From: Trinickia terrae | Lineage (GTDB): Bacteria > Pseudomonadota > Gammaproteobacteria > Burkholderiales > Burkholderiaceae | Length of the DNA stretch: 64,000 bases | Direction of reading: 5' to 3' | Assembly (NCBI RefSeq): GCF_005144415.1 | Contig: NZ_SWJE01000018.1 | Coordinates: forward strand, 1 to 64,000 | In this document: one piece after another, positions 1 through 7,883 of the stretch | Position numbering within the stretch: position 1 is the first letter of the stretch | Layout: each line of letters begins with the position of its first letter | Program-made: the position numbers and the translations under genes | The notes under the pieces: model-generated | What the model was told of the DNA's origin: nothing | What the model saw: the letters and a program-made list of their open reading frames with translations, nothing else | Databases searched by the model: none

Positions 1-1253
1 GTCTCCAAGACGCCGGATGTGCAAAACCTGCTGTCGCAGCAGTCGGACTTGATGAACGCAGCGTCAGCAGCGGGGCAAGTCGTGGCGCAAAGTATCGGTG
101 CTTATGCCGATGCAAAGCAGAAGGAAGCGCAGGATGAGGCGAATGCAGCGGCGAAGGCGGGCGATACGACCGCAGCGGCGCAGTATCAGGCCGAAGCCGA
201 TTCGTGGGCCGAGGGCGGGTCGAACCGGGTCGCGCTACACGTTGTGGGTGGGGCGCTCATCGCCGGGCTCGGCGGGGGGAGCCTCGGCGCTGCCGCACAG
301 GGAGCGGCGGGGGCGGGCTTGGCTGCGGCGTTCGCGGGCAAGCTGAACGGCCTGGCGGACAAGATCGGCGATGCGACGGGCTCGATGACGCTGGGTAATG
401 TCGTATCGAACGTGCTGGCGACGGCGGGCGGCGCATTGGTGGGGGGCAGTGCGGGGGCGTTCGCGGCGGCGAATGCGGATTTGTATAACCGCAGTTCAGG
501 CAACGGGGATGGGACCGGGGGGACGGGAAGTCAGGTGTTGGATGCGGTGCTTGCGTTGCTGCCGGGCAGCCCCGTGCTGCGCAATCAGGTGGGGATCTAT
601 GAACAGCAGTTCGTTGGTATGGTGCAAGCTGGCGCAAAGGCCATCATCAATGCGCCGCACTGGTTCCAGGTGGCTCAGGGTATCAATAACGGATTAAGCG
701 CGGGCCTTGACCTGGGAGGTGATGGGCCGACCGCGAGCCCGGGAATGGCGGTGATAAACTCGGCGGCGCGACAGGCAGTTGAGGCCTCGCTGGGTACTCC
801 GGGCTATGTGCCGGATAATGCGACGCTGAATAGCGGGGACGGTGGTGCTGATTCGTCGAACGCCAACAATTCAACAACCCAGTCGGGAAAAGCCGATCTT
901 GGAGGCACTAAAGTTCCGCCTTCGATCTGGGTGGCGATGGAAAGTTACCTGTCGGCATTGGTGGGACGGGTACGCCAATCCCGATGGAGCCGACCAGCAA
1001 CCCCAGTGCCACAGCAGAGCAATTTGCAAGGGCAGCGTTCAACGGCCAGACGCCGGTCAAGGTCGTGAACAACATTACGGGTGAAGGAAGTTGGGTGGCT
1101 ATCATGCCTGACGGAACGGCTATTACCTATCGGCCTGCGGGACAGGCTTCGTCGGCAACGGCAACAACCACGGCGACCGTTGAAATCAACAGCGCAGTGG
1201 TTAGAAGTATCAACAATGGCAATGTGGCTAAGTTCAAATTTCCCAGCAAGTGA
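1..1253 (+). pseudogene. cdiA: cdiA 3' end (contact-dependent inhibition exoprotein), partial, apparent frameshift
   Basis: The reading frame is open at base 1, so only the C-terminal part of a large haemagglutinin-type exoprotein is present. It shows an Ala/Gly-rich pretoxin region with glycine-zipper hydrophobic stretches (codons ~75-150), then ADLYN at 475-489, matching the (E/Q)LYN motif that opens the variable toxin part of Burkholderia CdiA. Frame 1 runs to a stop at 1066-1068, but after the A-run at 910-912 it turns Arg/Ser-rich and protein-unlike. Frame 3 then continues sensibly from 912 (SSAFDLGGDGKLP..., later NGQTPVKVVNN and TYRPAGQAS) to TGA 1251-1253. One A lost at 910-912 explains this. 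It is either a true inactivating mutation or a sequencing error. The toxin activity is not recognised. Confidence 0.75.
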
Positions 1254-1261
1254 GAGACGGA

Positions 1262-1693
1262 ATGTTCTCGTTCCCAGCCAATGATTATCAACAGCAGCTT
1301 ATTGTTGCTGGTCTGGATGATTTCACGCCGAATGCTGCGCTCCCCAATTTTTGGGGGGGGCAGTATGGGGCAAATCCTGAGGTGTGGAAGCAGGCTGTAC
1401 TAGACTTCCTTTGCATAAATTTGAGGTGTGGACTTATTGAAGCTACGCACAGACCTGAGATTTCGCAACACCGCGATGTGCAGGCACTCAAAGTTATCTT
1501 GACGCAAGGGGATATGGAGAACGGTCTACCAGCCGATATTGTCTGGGACGTTTTGTACTTCAACGGGACAGAAATGCTCAACGCAATGCTTGAAGGCGCA
1601 AATATGCGCACGTGGGACGCGCTCGCGCTTGGCCCCGATTCACGCTTTATTACTGAGCTAACGAGTCTCTATGAGCGTAGCGCTACCGAATAG
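1262..1693 (+). CDS. candidate CdiI immunity protein
   Basis: This 143-residue acidic soluble protein has no signal peptide. It directly follows the cdiA toxin end, where an immunity gene is expected, and would neutralise the cognate CdiA toxin in the cytoplasm of sibling cells. ATG 1262 is preceded by GAGAG. A GTG at 1250 in the same frame overlaps the cdiA stop as GTGA, so a coupled start giving 147 residues is equally possible. Base composition is lower in GC than the neighbouring genes, usual for exchangeable toxin/immunity modules. No family is recognised from the sequence; the function rests on position, size and composition. Confidence 0.6.
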   Translation: MFSFPANDYQQQLIVAGLDDFTPNAALPNFWGGQYGANPEVWKQAVLDFLCINLRCGLIEATHRPEISQHRDVQALKVILTQGDMENGLPADIVWDVLYFNGTEMLNAMLEGANMRTWDALALGPDSRFITELTSLYERSATE

Positions 1694-1697
1694 TTAA

Positions 1698-1840
1698 TCA
1701 GGCTATGTGCCTGATACAGCGATACTAAACAGTGGTGGCAACGTGACCCGCCCCGGGAATTGTGGAGGCTGGTTGGCTCAAGCGAATACCGGCACAGCAG
1801 CTGTAAAGCGTCCACCAGTTCTGGCGACGGGACCCGCAAC
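1698..1840 (+). pseudogene. orphan cdiA-CT remnant
   Basis: Right after the immunity gene the frame starting at 1698 reads SGYVPDTAILNSGGN. This repeats the GYVPDNATLNSGDGG segment of the main cdiA C-terminus (codons near 801-845). The copy has no start codon, an in-frame TAA lies just before it at 1695-1697, and the resemblance fades before the convergent histidine-kinase gene at 1845. It is a displaced 3' piece of an older cdiA toxin module, as seen in CDI loci that accumulate orphan cdiA-CT/cdiI pairs. No complete toxin domain is left. Confidence 0.6.
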
Positions 1841-1844
1841 ACGC

Positions 1845-3602
1845 CTACGCCGCCTCCACCGGCAACACCACTCTAAACCGCGACCCCTTACCCAGCTCGC
1901 TCTCAACATCGATCCGTCCGCCATGCTGCTTCACGATGCCATATGAAATCGACAACCCGAGCCCAGTCCCGACCCCAACCGGCTTGGTCGTAAAAAACGG
2001 ATCGAAGATACGCCCCAGATACTCGGGGCTGATCCCTTTACCCGTATCTTCGATCTCCACCCATACGTGCCCCGGATCCTGGCCCGTGCGCAGCGTGATG
2101 CTCCCATGCCCTTCGATGGACTGAGCCGCATTGACAAGCAGATTCATGAAAACCTGATTGAGCTGCGACGGAATGCATTCGATCTCGGGAATCGGACGGT
2201 AATCCCGCACCAGCTCGGCCTTGTATTTGATCTCGTTCCAGGCAATCTTGACCGTGCTCTCGAGATTGGTCTGAAGGCACGCCACCTGTTTCTCCATCCG
2301 GTCGACATGCGAAAAATCCTTCAGGCCTTGAACGATGTCGCGCACTCTTTGCAAGCCGTCCGTCGATTCCGCAAGCAGGGCGCCGACGTCTTCGCGCAGA
2401 TAGGCTAGGTCGATCTCCTGCTTCAGTTTCGCCATCGCCGCACGGGTGTCGGGCGTCATCTCGTCTTCGCTCGCCTCATAGGCGGCCAGCGCCTTGAGCA
2501 GATCGCCGACGTACTGCTTGAGCGTGCCGAGGTTGGCATTCACGAAGCCGACCGGGTTGTTGATTTCGTGGGCCACGCCTGCCGCCAATTGCCCGATGGA
2601 AGCCATCTTTTCCGATTGCAGCAATTGGCTATGGACCTGCGCGAGTTCGTTGATCAGCTTCTCCTGGCGCAGCTTCTCCACGTGCAGTTCGGCGTTCGTC
2701 AACGCAAGCTGCCGGCGATCCTTCTGGAAGTTCTCGACGGCCTTCGCCATCTCGTCGATCTCGTCGTCGCCGTGATCGAGCGCGAGCGCATGCGTCTCGC
2801 CGCCGTCGCTGGTCCGCAAGCTGAGACTCACCTGCTGCAGTCGGTTCAGCACGTGATCGCCCAGGAATACTCGAGTGAAAAGCCACGCAAACAGGAGGCT
2901 CAGCGCAAGCAGCGACGCGAGCCAGCGCTGATTGCGCTCCGAGGTCTCCGCCAATCCCTCTACGGCCACCTGAAACTCTTGGGTGTATTGATCGGACCTC
3001 GCTTGAGCGGCCGCCGCCATCGCACTGGCCTCTTGACGCATTTCGTCGCGCAGCCGCCGCGTCGAATCCTCCACGCCAGGAGCGGGCTCGTCGGTCGCGG
3101 CGTCGTCGGCGGAGGGGAGCGCTACCCGTTTGCCGAGCGCTTGCAGTTGGCTCTCGCGCAATTGCGCAACGATGTTCGCCGTATTGCGGAACAGCTGGCT
3201 CGACTGGCGCAGGTCGAGGATGGCCAGATCGTTGTTGGTGGTTGCCAGCAGGTCGGACAGCGCATCGAAGCGTTCCAGGCGCCGGACGATGCCCGCATAG
3301 CTCTTGCGCATCGCATCGAGCGAAGCGGCGTCGGCGAGCTGAGCCGATTCGCGCTCGATGAGCAGGGTCTGCTGCACGAGCTCCTGCGCGTGCTGCATTG
3401 TCACCAGCTGGTCCTTGGCCAGCGCGCGTGTCGCGCTGGTGGCGGTGCGCAAGGAGTAAAGCGCGGTCAATCCGCCCACCACGATCAGGAGGGACAGCAC
3501 GAGCGCCGCAATGAGGATTTGCAGGCGCAAGGAGCGCGGTAGAAACCGGTGTCTCATGTGCGTATGTCGACGGGCGAACCGCCAACGCGCTAGCGTCTCC
3601 AT
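1845..3602 (-). CDS. membrane sensor histidine kinase
   Basis: A 585-residue two-component sensor. It has a TM helix near residues 27-46, a mostly helical periplasmic sensor region, and a second TM (WLASLLALSLLFAWLF) followed by HAMP and a coiled coil. The HisKA H-box HEINNP has phospho-accepting His345. The N-box (NLLVNAAQS) and G-boxes (DTGKGI, GTGLGLSI) of the HATPase domain are present, so it should be active. ATG 3602 (GGAG just upstream) overlaps the end of the binding-protein gene by 13 nt, suggesting translational coupling. ATG 3557 is an alternative without a clear RBS. It probably senses through the periplasmic protein encoded just upstream and passes phosphate to the receiver protein at 4906-6261. 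Confidence 0.88.
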   Translation of the reverse strand: METLARWRFARRHTHMRHRFLPRSLRLQILIAALVLSLLIVVGGLTALYSLRTATSATRALAKDQLVTMQHAQELVQQTLLIERESAQLADAASLDAMRKSYAGIVRRLERFDALSDLLATTNNDLAILDLRQSSQLFRNTANIVAQLRESQLQALGKRVALPSADDAATDEPAPGVEDSTRRLRDEMRQEASAMAAAAQARSDQYTQEFQVAVEGLAETSERNQRWLASLLALSLLFAWLFTRVFLGDHVLNRLQQVSLSLRTSDGGETHALALDHGDDEIDEMAKAVENFQKDRRQLALTNAELHVEKLRQEKLINELAQVHSQLLQSEKMASIGQLAAGVAHEINNPVGFVNANLGTLKQYVGDLLKALAAYEASEDEMTPDTRAAMAKLKQEIDLAYLREDVGALLAESTDGLQRVRDIVQGLKDFSHVDRMEKQVACLQTNLESTVKIAWNEIKYKAELVRDYRPIPEIECIPSQLNQVFMNLLVNAAQSIEGHGSITLRTGQDPGHVWVEIEDTGKGISPEYLGRIFDPFFTTKPVGVGTGLGLSISYGIVKQHGGRIDVESELGKGSRFRVVLPVEAA

Positions 3603-4744
3603 ATGCTCCGATAGATGTTCCTGTAGCCGTTGTCCGGGTCGAACTGTCCGCGCAGGCCGCCGTCGAATGCGATGTTTTCCGTGGTCACGAGATGCACGGG
3701 GGCGATATAGCCGGTCACGGGTTGATGGGACAGCAGGCGGTTCAACTCGTCGATCAGCTGCCAGCCCTGCATGTTGAGCGGCTCGGCAACCGTGCCGGTC
3801 TGGAACGTGCGGGCGCGGATGCGCAGGAAGGCCGCCGCGCTGCCGTCGCCGGCGGAGAGCATGCTGATGCTGCCGCTCGCGCGTCCCGTCTTGGTCAACT
3901 CCGGCGCGGCGTAATCGAAGTAAATGTCGTTGATCGCCAGCGCGTAGTTCCAGTCCTTGCCGTACTTGGCGAGCAGATCCTTGGTCACGGCCGGCATCAG
4001 GGCAGGGCTGTTGGAAAGCGACACGTCCCGCACTTCGAGCAATCGGCAGCTTTTGCAAGCGCGGATCACCTCGGCCATCGCGTTTGCCTTGGCTTTGGCG
4101 ATCTCGTAGTGGTTGTCGGTGAACACCACCACGTTGGCCCGTCCGCCCGATTCCGTAACGGCGGCCATTGCCGTCACACGCGCGACTTCGAGCGTATCGG
4201 TCGAAACGTTTACCGCAACCGGCCCGCCGTGCATCGGGCCGGCGTTGGGCCCGACATGCCATCCGACGATTGGGATGGCCGCGTCGGCGAACGGCTTGAG
4301 CGGGGCTCGCAGTTCCTCCGCGTCGGCGCCGAGGATGATGACCCCGTCGGGCTTTATCGCGAGCGCGGAGTGCACGGCGTCGTGCCGGCCGGCTGCCGTT
4401 CCGCCTGAGTCGAAGATCCGCGTCTTCCAGCCGATTACGCGCGCGGCTTCCTGAATGCCTTGCGCGACGCCGAGAACGCCGCCGTTGCGCAGGTCCTCGC
4501 TGAGGATGGCGATCGTGGCTTTCGGGTATGCCGGCGGGCCGGATTGCGGGCCGCTCCAGCGCAAGCTGTGCTCGCTGGCTTTCACGACGATCGAGCGCAT
4601 GTCGGCGGCGCTCGGCGGCTGCGCCGGCGCGGTCTGGTTCGAGGCCATCGCGGGCGTGACGGATGGCACTTGTGCATATCCGGGCAGCATCGCCGTCATG
4701 GACAGGGTCAACGCAAGAAACAACCGTTTGTAGTTTGAAAGCAT
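3590..4744 (-). CDS. periplasmic sugar-binding-type (PBP1/LacI-fold) protein
   Basis: A 384-residue exported protein with a signal peptide (MLSNYKRLFLALTLSMTAML, cleavage after PGYAQ), then a two-lobed periplasmic-binding fold. Visible features include ATIAILSEDLRNGG, PDGVIILGADAEEL and the late YIAPVHLVT segment typical of ribose/LacI-type binding proteins. ATG 4744 has GGAG six bases upstream. No ABC ATPase or permease is adjacent. Instead the gene overlaps a histidine-kinase gene, so the protein more likely acts as a ligand-loaded sensor partner than in uptake, as in TorT/TorS or LuxP/LuxQ pairs. The ligand is unknown. Confidence 0.8.
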   Translation of the reverse strand: MLSNYKRLFLALTLSMTAMLPGYAQVPSVTPAMASNQTAPAQPPSAADMRSIVVKASEHSLRWSGPQSGPPAYPKATIAILSEDLRNGGVLGVAQGIQEAARVIGWKTRIFDSGGTAAGRHDAVHSALAIKPDGVIILGADAEELRAPLKPFADAAIPIVGWHVGPNAGPMHGGPVAVNVSTDTLEVARVTAMAAVTESGGRANVVVFTDNHYEIAKAKANAMAEVIRACKSCRLLEVRDVSLSNSPALMPAVTKDLLAKYGKDWNYALAINDIYFDYAAPELTKTGRASGSISMLSAGDGSAAAFLRIRARTFQTGTVAEPLNMQGWQLIDELNRLLSHQPVTGYIAPVHLVTTENIAFDGGLRGQFDPDNGYRNIYRSIWRR

Positions 4745-4905
4745 GTAAATCTCCGGAACGTCTCCAGACCATCCGCGACGAACTGAGATCTTTGGTGTCT
4801 CCAGCAATACGTCAGGGGCGAGCGGCCGCGGGTGGTGTCTCCCTTGTGTTTACGGCCGATTTGAAAAGGGGCTTGACCTCCGGTGCGCTAGCGAAAACCC
4901 TCACT

Positions 4906-6261
4906 TCAAGCGCGGTCCTCGACGACGGTGACCGAGAAGCGCGTGCCTTCGGACTGCTCGAAGCGCCGTATTTGCGCGATGTGGTGGGCTTCGAGCACGC
5001 TGTCGCGTGTTAGCAGCAGCATGCCGCGCGGCGTGCGCAAATCGTCGGCGAGCTTCATGCCCGTCTTCAGCTTCGCCGTGTCGATGCAAATGTGCTCGAT
5101 CGAGGGTTGGGCCGCGCTCAGGCGCTTGATGAACAGGCTCACGAGGACCGGGTCGTAGCGGATGCCCGCCTGGCTTTGCAGGATCTTCAGGATCTGCGTG
5201 TCGATCAAGTGGCGTCCGAGCAGCGCGCCGGAATGCAAGTCCTCGAAATCGCGGACGATCGCGAGAACGCGCGCGCCGAGCGGAATCGCTTCGCCGTTCA
5301 ATCCATCGGGCGTGCCGCGCCCATCGTATCGCTCGTATTGCAGCCGGATCAGCCCGCCGGCGTGCTGCAGATTGGCCACCGGCATCAGCGTCATTTCCGC
5401 GTGCAGGGGGTGCTGGTAGTAGAGCTGCGCTTCGGCCGGCGTGAACTGGTCAATCGACTTTTGCAGCAAGGCGTCGGGCAGCGCGAGCTTGCCGATCCCG
5501 AGGAGCAGCCCCGCAAAAAACAACTCCTGGGCCTCGAACTCGCTCATGCCGGCATCGAGGGCGAGCTGCTTGGCGAGCTCGGCGACTCGCGCGGACTGCC
5601 CGCCCAGTGCGCCGCAGCGCATTTCGATCATGTTCGCGCAGACCTTCAGCATGGCTGTAAAGCTGCTCTTGAGGTCGAATTCTGCGCGTTCGAGAAACAG
5701 CACGGTCTGCTTGATTTCTCCGGTTCGAGCCAGCACTTCGGCTTCGAGCGTGGTATTGAAAGCCTTCAATTGCTCGTTCTGGACGCGAGTCAACTCGAGC
5801 AGGCGAGCGGTCTCGCGGCGCAGCTCCTGCTGCTCGAGAGCGCGGCGCAAGGTGAGCAGCAACTCCTGGTCGTGCCACGGCTTTTGCAGGTAGTGATGCA
5901 CGCCGCCTTCGTTGATCGCGCTCACGACGGAGTCGATGTCCGAATAGCCGGTCAGGATGATGCGGGCCGTTTGAGGGTAGTCCGCATGCACCTTCGTCAG
6001 GAATTCGGCGCCGCTCATATGAGGCATGCGCATATCGGAGATGACCACGTCGATCGGCTGCTGCGCCAGGATATCCAAACCGGCCGCGCCGCTTTCGGCT
6101 GTAAAGACGCGATATGACGTGCGGTGAAGCAAGCGTTTGAGCGCGGACAGAACACCGGGCTCGTCGTCGACAATGAGAATGGCGGCCGATTGCTCCGGCG
6201 CTGCGGTATTGCCGCTGTCGACAGCGTCGGCGGCAATATTCCTTTCCCCCGGATTGTTCAT
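4906..6261 (-). CDS. response regulator with degenerate HD-GYP domain
   Basis: A 451-residue protein with a CheY-like receiver (residues ~25-145; acidic pair D32/D33, phospho-accepting D76, Lys in LQKPW), a coiled-coil linker, and an HD-GYP-like output domain. The output domain has lost its catalytic signature: the HDIGK motif reads LGIGK, HHE reads QYE and GYP reads GTP. Cyclic-di-GMP hydrolysis is therefore unlikely and a binding or scaffold role is more probable. ATG 6261 has AGGAG seven bases upstream, so the in-frame ATG at 6303 is not needed. It is first in line with the binding protein and kinase (161-bp gap, then overlap). Confidence 0.85.
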   Translation of the reverse strand: MNNPGERNIAADAVDSGNTAAPEQSAAILIVDDEPGVLSALKRLLHRTSYRVFTAESGAAGLDILAQQPIDVVISDMRMPHMSGAEFLTKVHADYPQTARIILTGYSDIDSVVSAINEGGVHHYLQKPWHDQELLLTLRRALEQQELRRETARLLELTRVQNEQLKAFNTTLEAEVLARTGEIKQTVLFLERAEFDLKSSFTAMLKVCANMIEMRCGALGGQSARVAELAKQLALDAGMSEFEAQELFFAGLLLGIGKLALPDALLQKSIDQFTPAEAQLYYQHPLHAEMTLMPVANLQHAGGLIRLQYERYDGRGTPDGLNGEAIPLGARVLAIVRDFEDLHSGALLGRHLIDTQILKILQSQAGIRYDPVLVSLFIKRLSAAQPSIEHICIDTAKLKTGMKLADDLRTPRGMLLLTRDSVLEAHHIAQIRRFEQSEGTRFSVTVVEDRA

Positions 6262-6702
6262 CGCAAGCTCCTGTCGTTGGGCTTTGTGGAGAATGGCCTT
6301 CACTCATTAACGGCTGCACGGGAAATTTCCGATAGTCGGGTTTTCCACGGAATTAGTTATTTCATGAATTCATTACTAATTGTACTTTGCGCGGCTTTGC
6401 GAATAACAAAAAAATAATTGATGGCCTATTGATCGCTAATATCTCAGTGTTGGCGTTTTTTGTTGCACGTTTTCAAATAGCCAATTCGGATATTCGAAGC
6501 TATTGAACGGTTGTTTGAGATGACAGCGCATCGCTGGTGCATCACGCGCGTTCGCGTCTACCCGGGCTTGTCCCAGGTGGGCAAACACCGCGCTTTGAAC
6601 GCATGGGGGGCCGGCTTTCCGGCCTTGTCCCGCCGTCGTCCCGTCTAAACGAACCCCATTGTTCGCGTTTCGCGAATGACGTATTCGGCCGTTATCCCGT
6701 AA
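6262..6702. other. intergenic region, probable promoter of the signalling cluster
   Basis: No credible gene is seen. Bases 6330-6480 are clearly richer in A/T than the surroundings and probably hold the promoter of the minus-strand receiver gene. Short open frames here have random composition and no RBS. Confidence 0.5.
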
Positions 6703-6843
6703 CAGGTTCTCATGTGCGCGCACCACAGCGCGCTGTTTCGCTTCGAGGACGGCCGTTGCATCGAAGGCCTGTGCACGGGCGCTGCGCTCGACGGGCTGGC
6801 TGTCGAGGTCGATGCCGCGGGGTGGGTCGTCTTGGGGCGCTAG
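6703..6843 (+). pseudogene. Rieske [2Fe-2S] ferredoxin, 3' fragment
   Basis: From ATG 6712 the frame reads MCAHHSALFRFEDGRCIEGL, followed by a short tail ending VVLGR. This resembles the second half of small Rieske-type ferredoxins: the C-x-x-H cluster motif followed by FxxxxGRCxxGPC. The first C-x-H ligand pair and the N-terminal sheet are missing, and an in-frame TAA lies at 6700-6702, so the gene is truncated at its 5' end and cannot bind a normal cluster. Its stop TAG (6841-6843) overlaps the stop of the convergent MEKHLA gene. Confidence 0.5.
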
Positions 6844-7310
6844 CGCGGCTGATCGGGCAAGTCCGCCGTTTGCGGAATCATCGCGGCTTGACCATGCAAG
6901 ACGCCGTGCTCGTCGATCAGCTGCCAGACCGTGGCGCGTTCAATCCAGAAGCGCCGTCCATGCTTCGAGATCCGCACGCCTCGATATCCGGTCACGAAGC
7001 CATGACGGGTAACCTGGTCCAGAAACGCTTGCCGTTCGTGCCGTTCCGGCGCTTCGGCTGAAAGACGGGACGGAAGGGCAGTGAGTTCATCCCAGCCGTA
7101 GCCGAACAGCGACTGCGCGCGCCGGTTTCCATAGACGAACACCGGATCTTCCGCCGTGTTGTGCGCAAGCAGCCCATACGGCGCCTCGTCATACAGCCAA
7201 TGCATCGCATCTTCGGTTCGCTCGAGCGGGGGAACCAGGGGCTCGCCGAGCAGTCTGGCGTAGCTGCCGGTCAGCAGCTTGAAGAAATCGATGTCGTTTC
7301 GGAAATCCAT
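6840..7310 (-). CDS. MEKHLA/PAS-domain protein
   Basis: A 156-residue soluble protein. Residues ~1-145 form a PAS-like MEKHLA domain: SYARLLGEPLVPP, then VFVYGNRRAQSLFGYGWDEL, the typical PAS core, and a closing sheet FWIERATVWQLID. Such stand-alone proteins are thought to bind a small ligand or sense redox state, but no output domain is attached. ATG 7310 has AAAGGA seven bases upstream. It is convergent with the Rieske fragment. Confidence 0.8.
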   Translation of the reverse strand: MDFRNDIDFFKLLTGSYARLLGEPLVPPLERTEDAMHWLYDEAPYGLLAHNTAEDPVFVYGNRRAQSLFGYGWDELTALPSRLSAEAPERHERQAFLDQVTRHGFVTGYRGVRISKHGRRFWIERATVWQLIDEHGVLHGQAAMIPQTADLPDQPR

Positions 7311-7410
7311 GTACGGGTCCTTTGATACTGTGTCCGGTCGAATGGAACGGGAGAAAGGACCCCTATTATCCCGCGCGGCGCGACGCCGCGCGGGTCGACA
7401 ACACCAAGTC

Positions 7411-7806
7411 TCATTGATGCTGTTGCTGCAGATACTGCCGCACGTTGTCGATCGACACGCGCCCCGAGTGCGCCGTATCGATCTCATCGAAGTGCTTCGC
7501 GATGAAACCCAAGCCGCTGCTTTGCGCCTGCGCCTTGGTAATCGACGCACCGTTGCTCAGCACCGTATTCGCGCCGAGCCGCGCTTCGAGCCGCTGCTGA
7601 GCCTGCTGCTGCAATTGCGTGCCGGTGGAGGGCGCCACGGGCGCCGGGCGGTTGGCCGGGAAAAACGGCCCGTCCACGCCGTGCCCGCCCTTCGGAAGCG
7701 TAACGGGCGCCACGGCCTGGGTGGTCGCCGACGCCTGCGCGCTGCCGGCCACGGCACCGAGAACGATCAGCGGCAGAACGCGCCGCAGCATATCGATTGG
7801 AGACAT
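7411..7806 (-). CDS. small exported protein with EF-hand-like C-terminus
   Basis: A 131-residue protein with an N-terminal signal peptide (LPLIVLGAVAGSAQASA), a Pro-rich linker, a Gln-rich helix, and a C-terminal segment HFDEIDTAHSGRVSIDNVRQ that resembles one EF-hand calcium loop (D-x-D/A-x-x-S-G-x-V-S). The loop is incomplete, so calcium binding is uncertain. ATG 7806 is chosen; M6 is an alternative. It lies 77 bp downstream of the S10 peptidase gene on the same strand and may be co-transcribed. Confidence 0.65.
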   Translation of the reverse strand: MSPIDMLRRVLPLIVLGAVAGSAQASATTQAVAPVTLPKGGHGVDGPFFPANRPAPVAPSTGTQLQQQAQQRLEARLGANTVLSNGASITKAQAQSSGLGFIAKHFDEIDTAHSGRVSIDNVRQYLQQQHQ

Positions 7807-7883
7807 GATCACTCGCCAAAGATGAATAAGAACGATGAATAAGCGGGAGGTCCCCGGAAGGGCGGGGACCCATTCCTTCAAGG

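Noticed and set aside
1845-4772. A single 975-codon frame joining the binding-protein region and the histidine kinase
   Set aside because: Its N-terminal 390 codons are an out-of-frame shadow of the binding-protein gene; the kinase starts at 3602 or 3557.
6436-6726. A 96-codon minus-strand frame upstream of the receiver gene
   Set aside because: No RBS and no protein-like pattern; it overlaps the Rieske remnant on the other strand.
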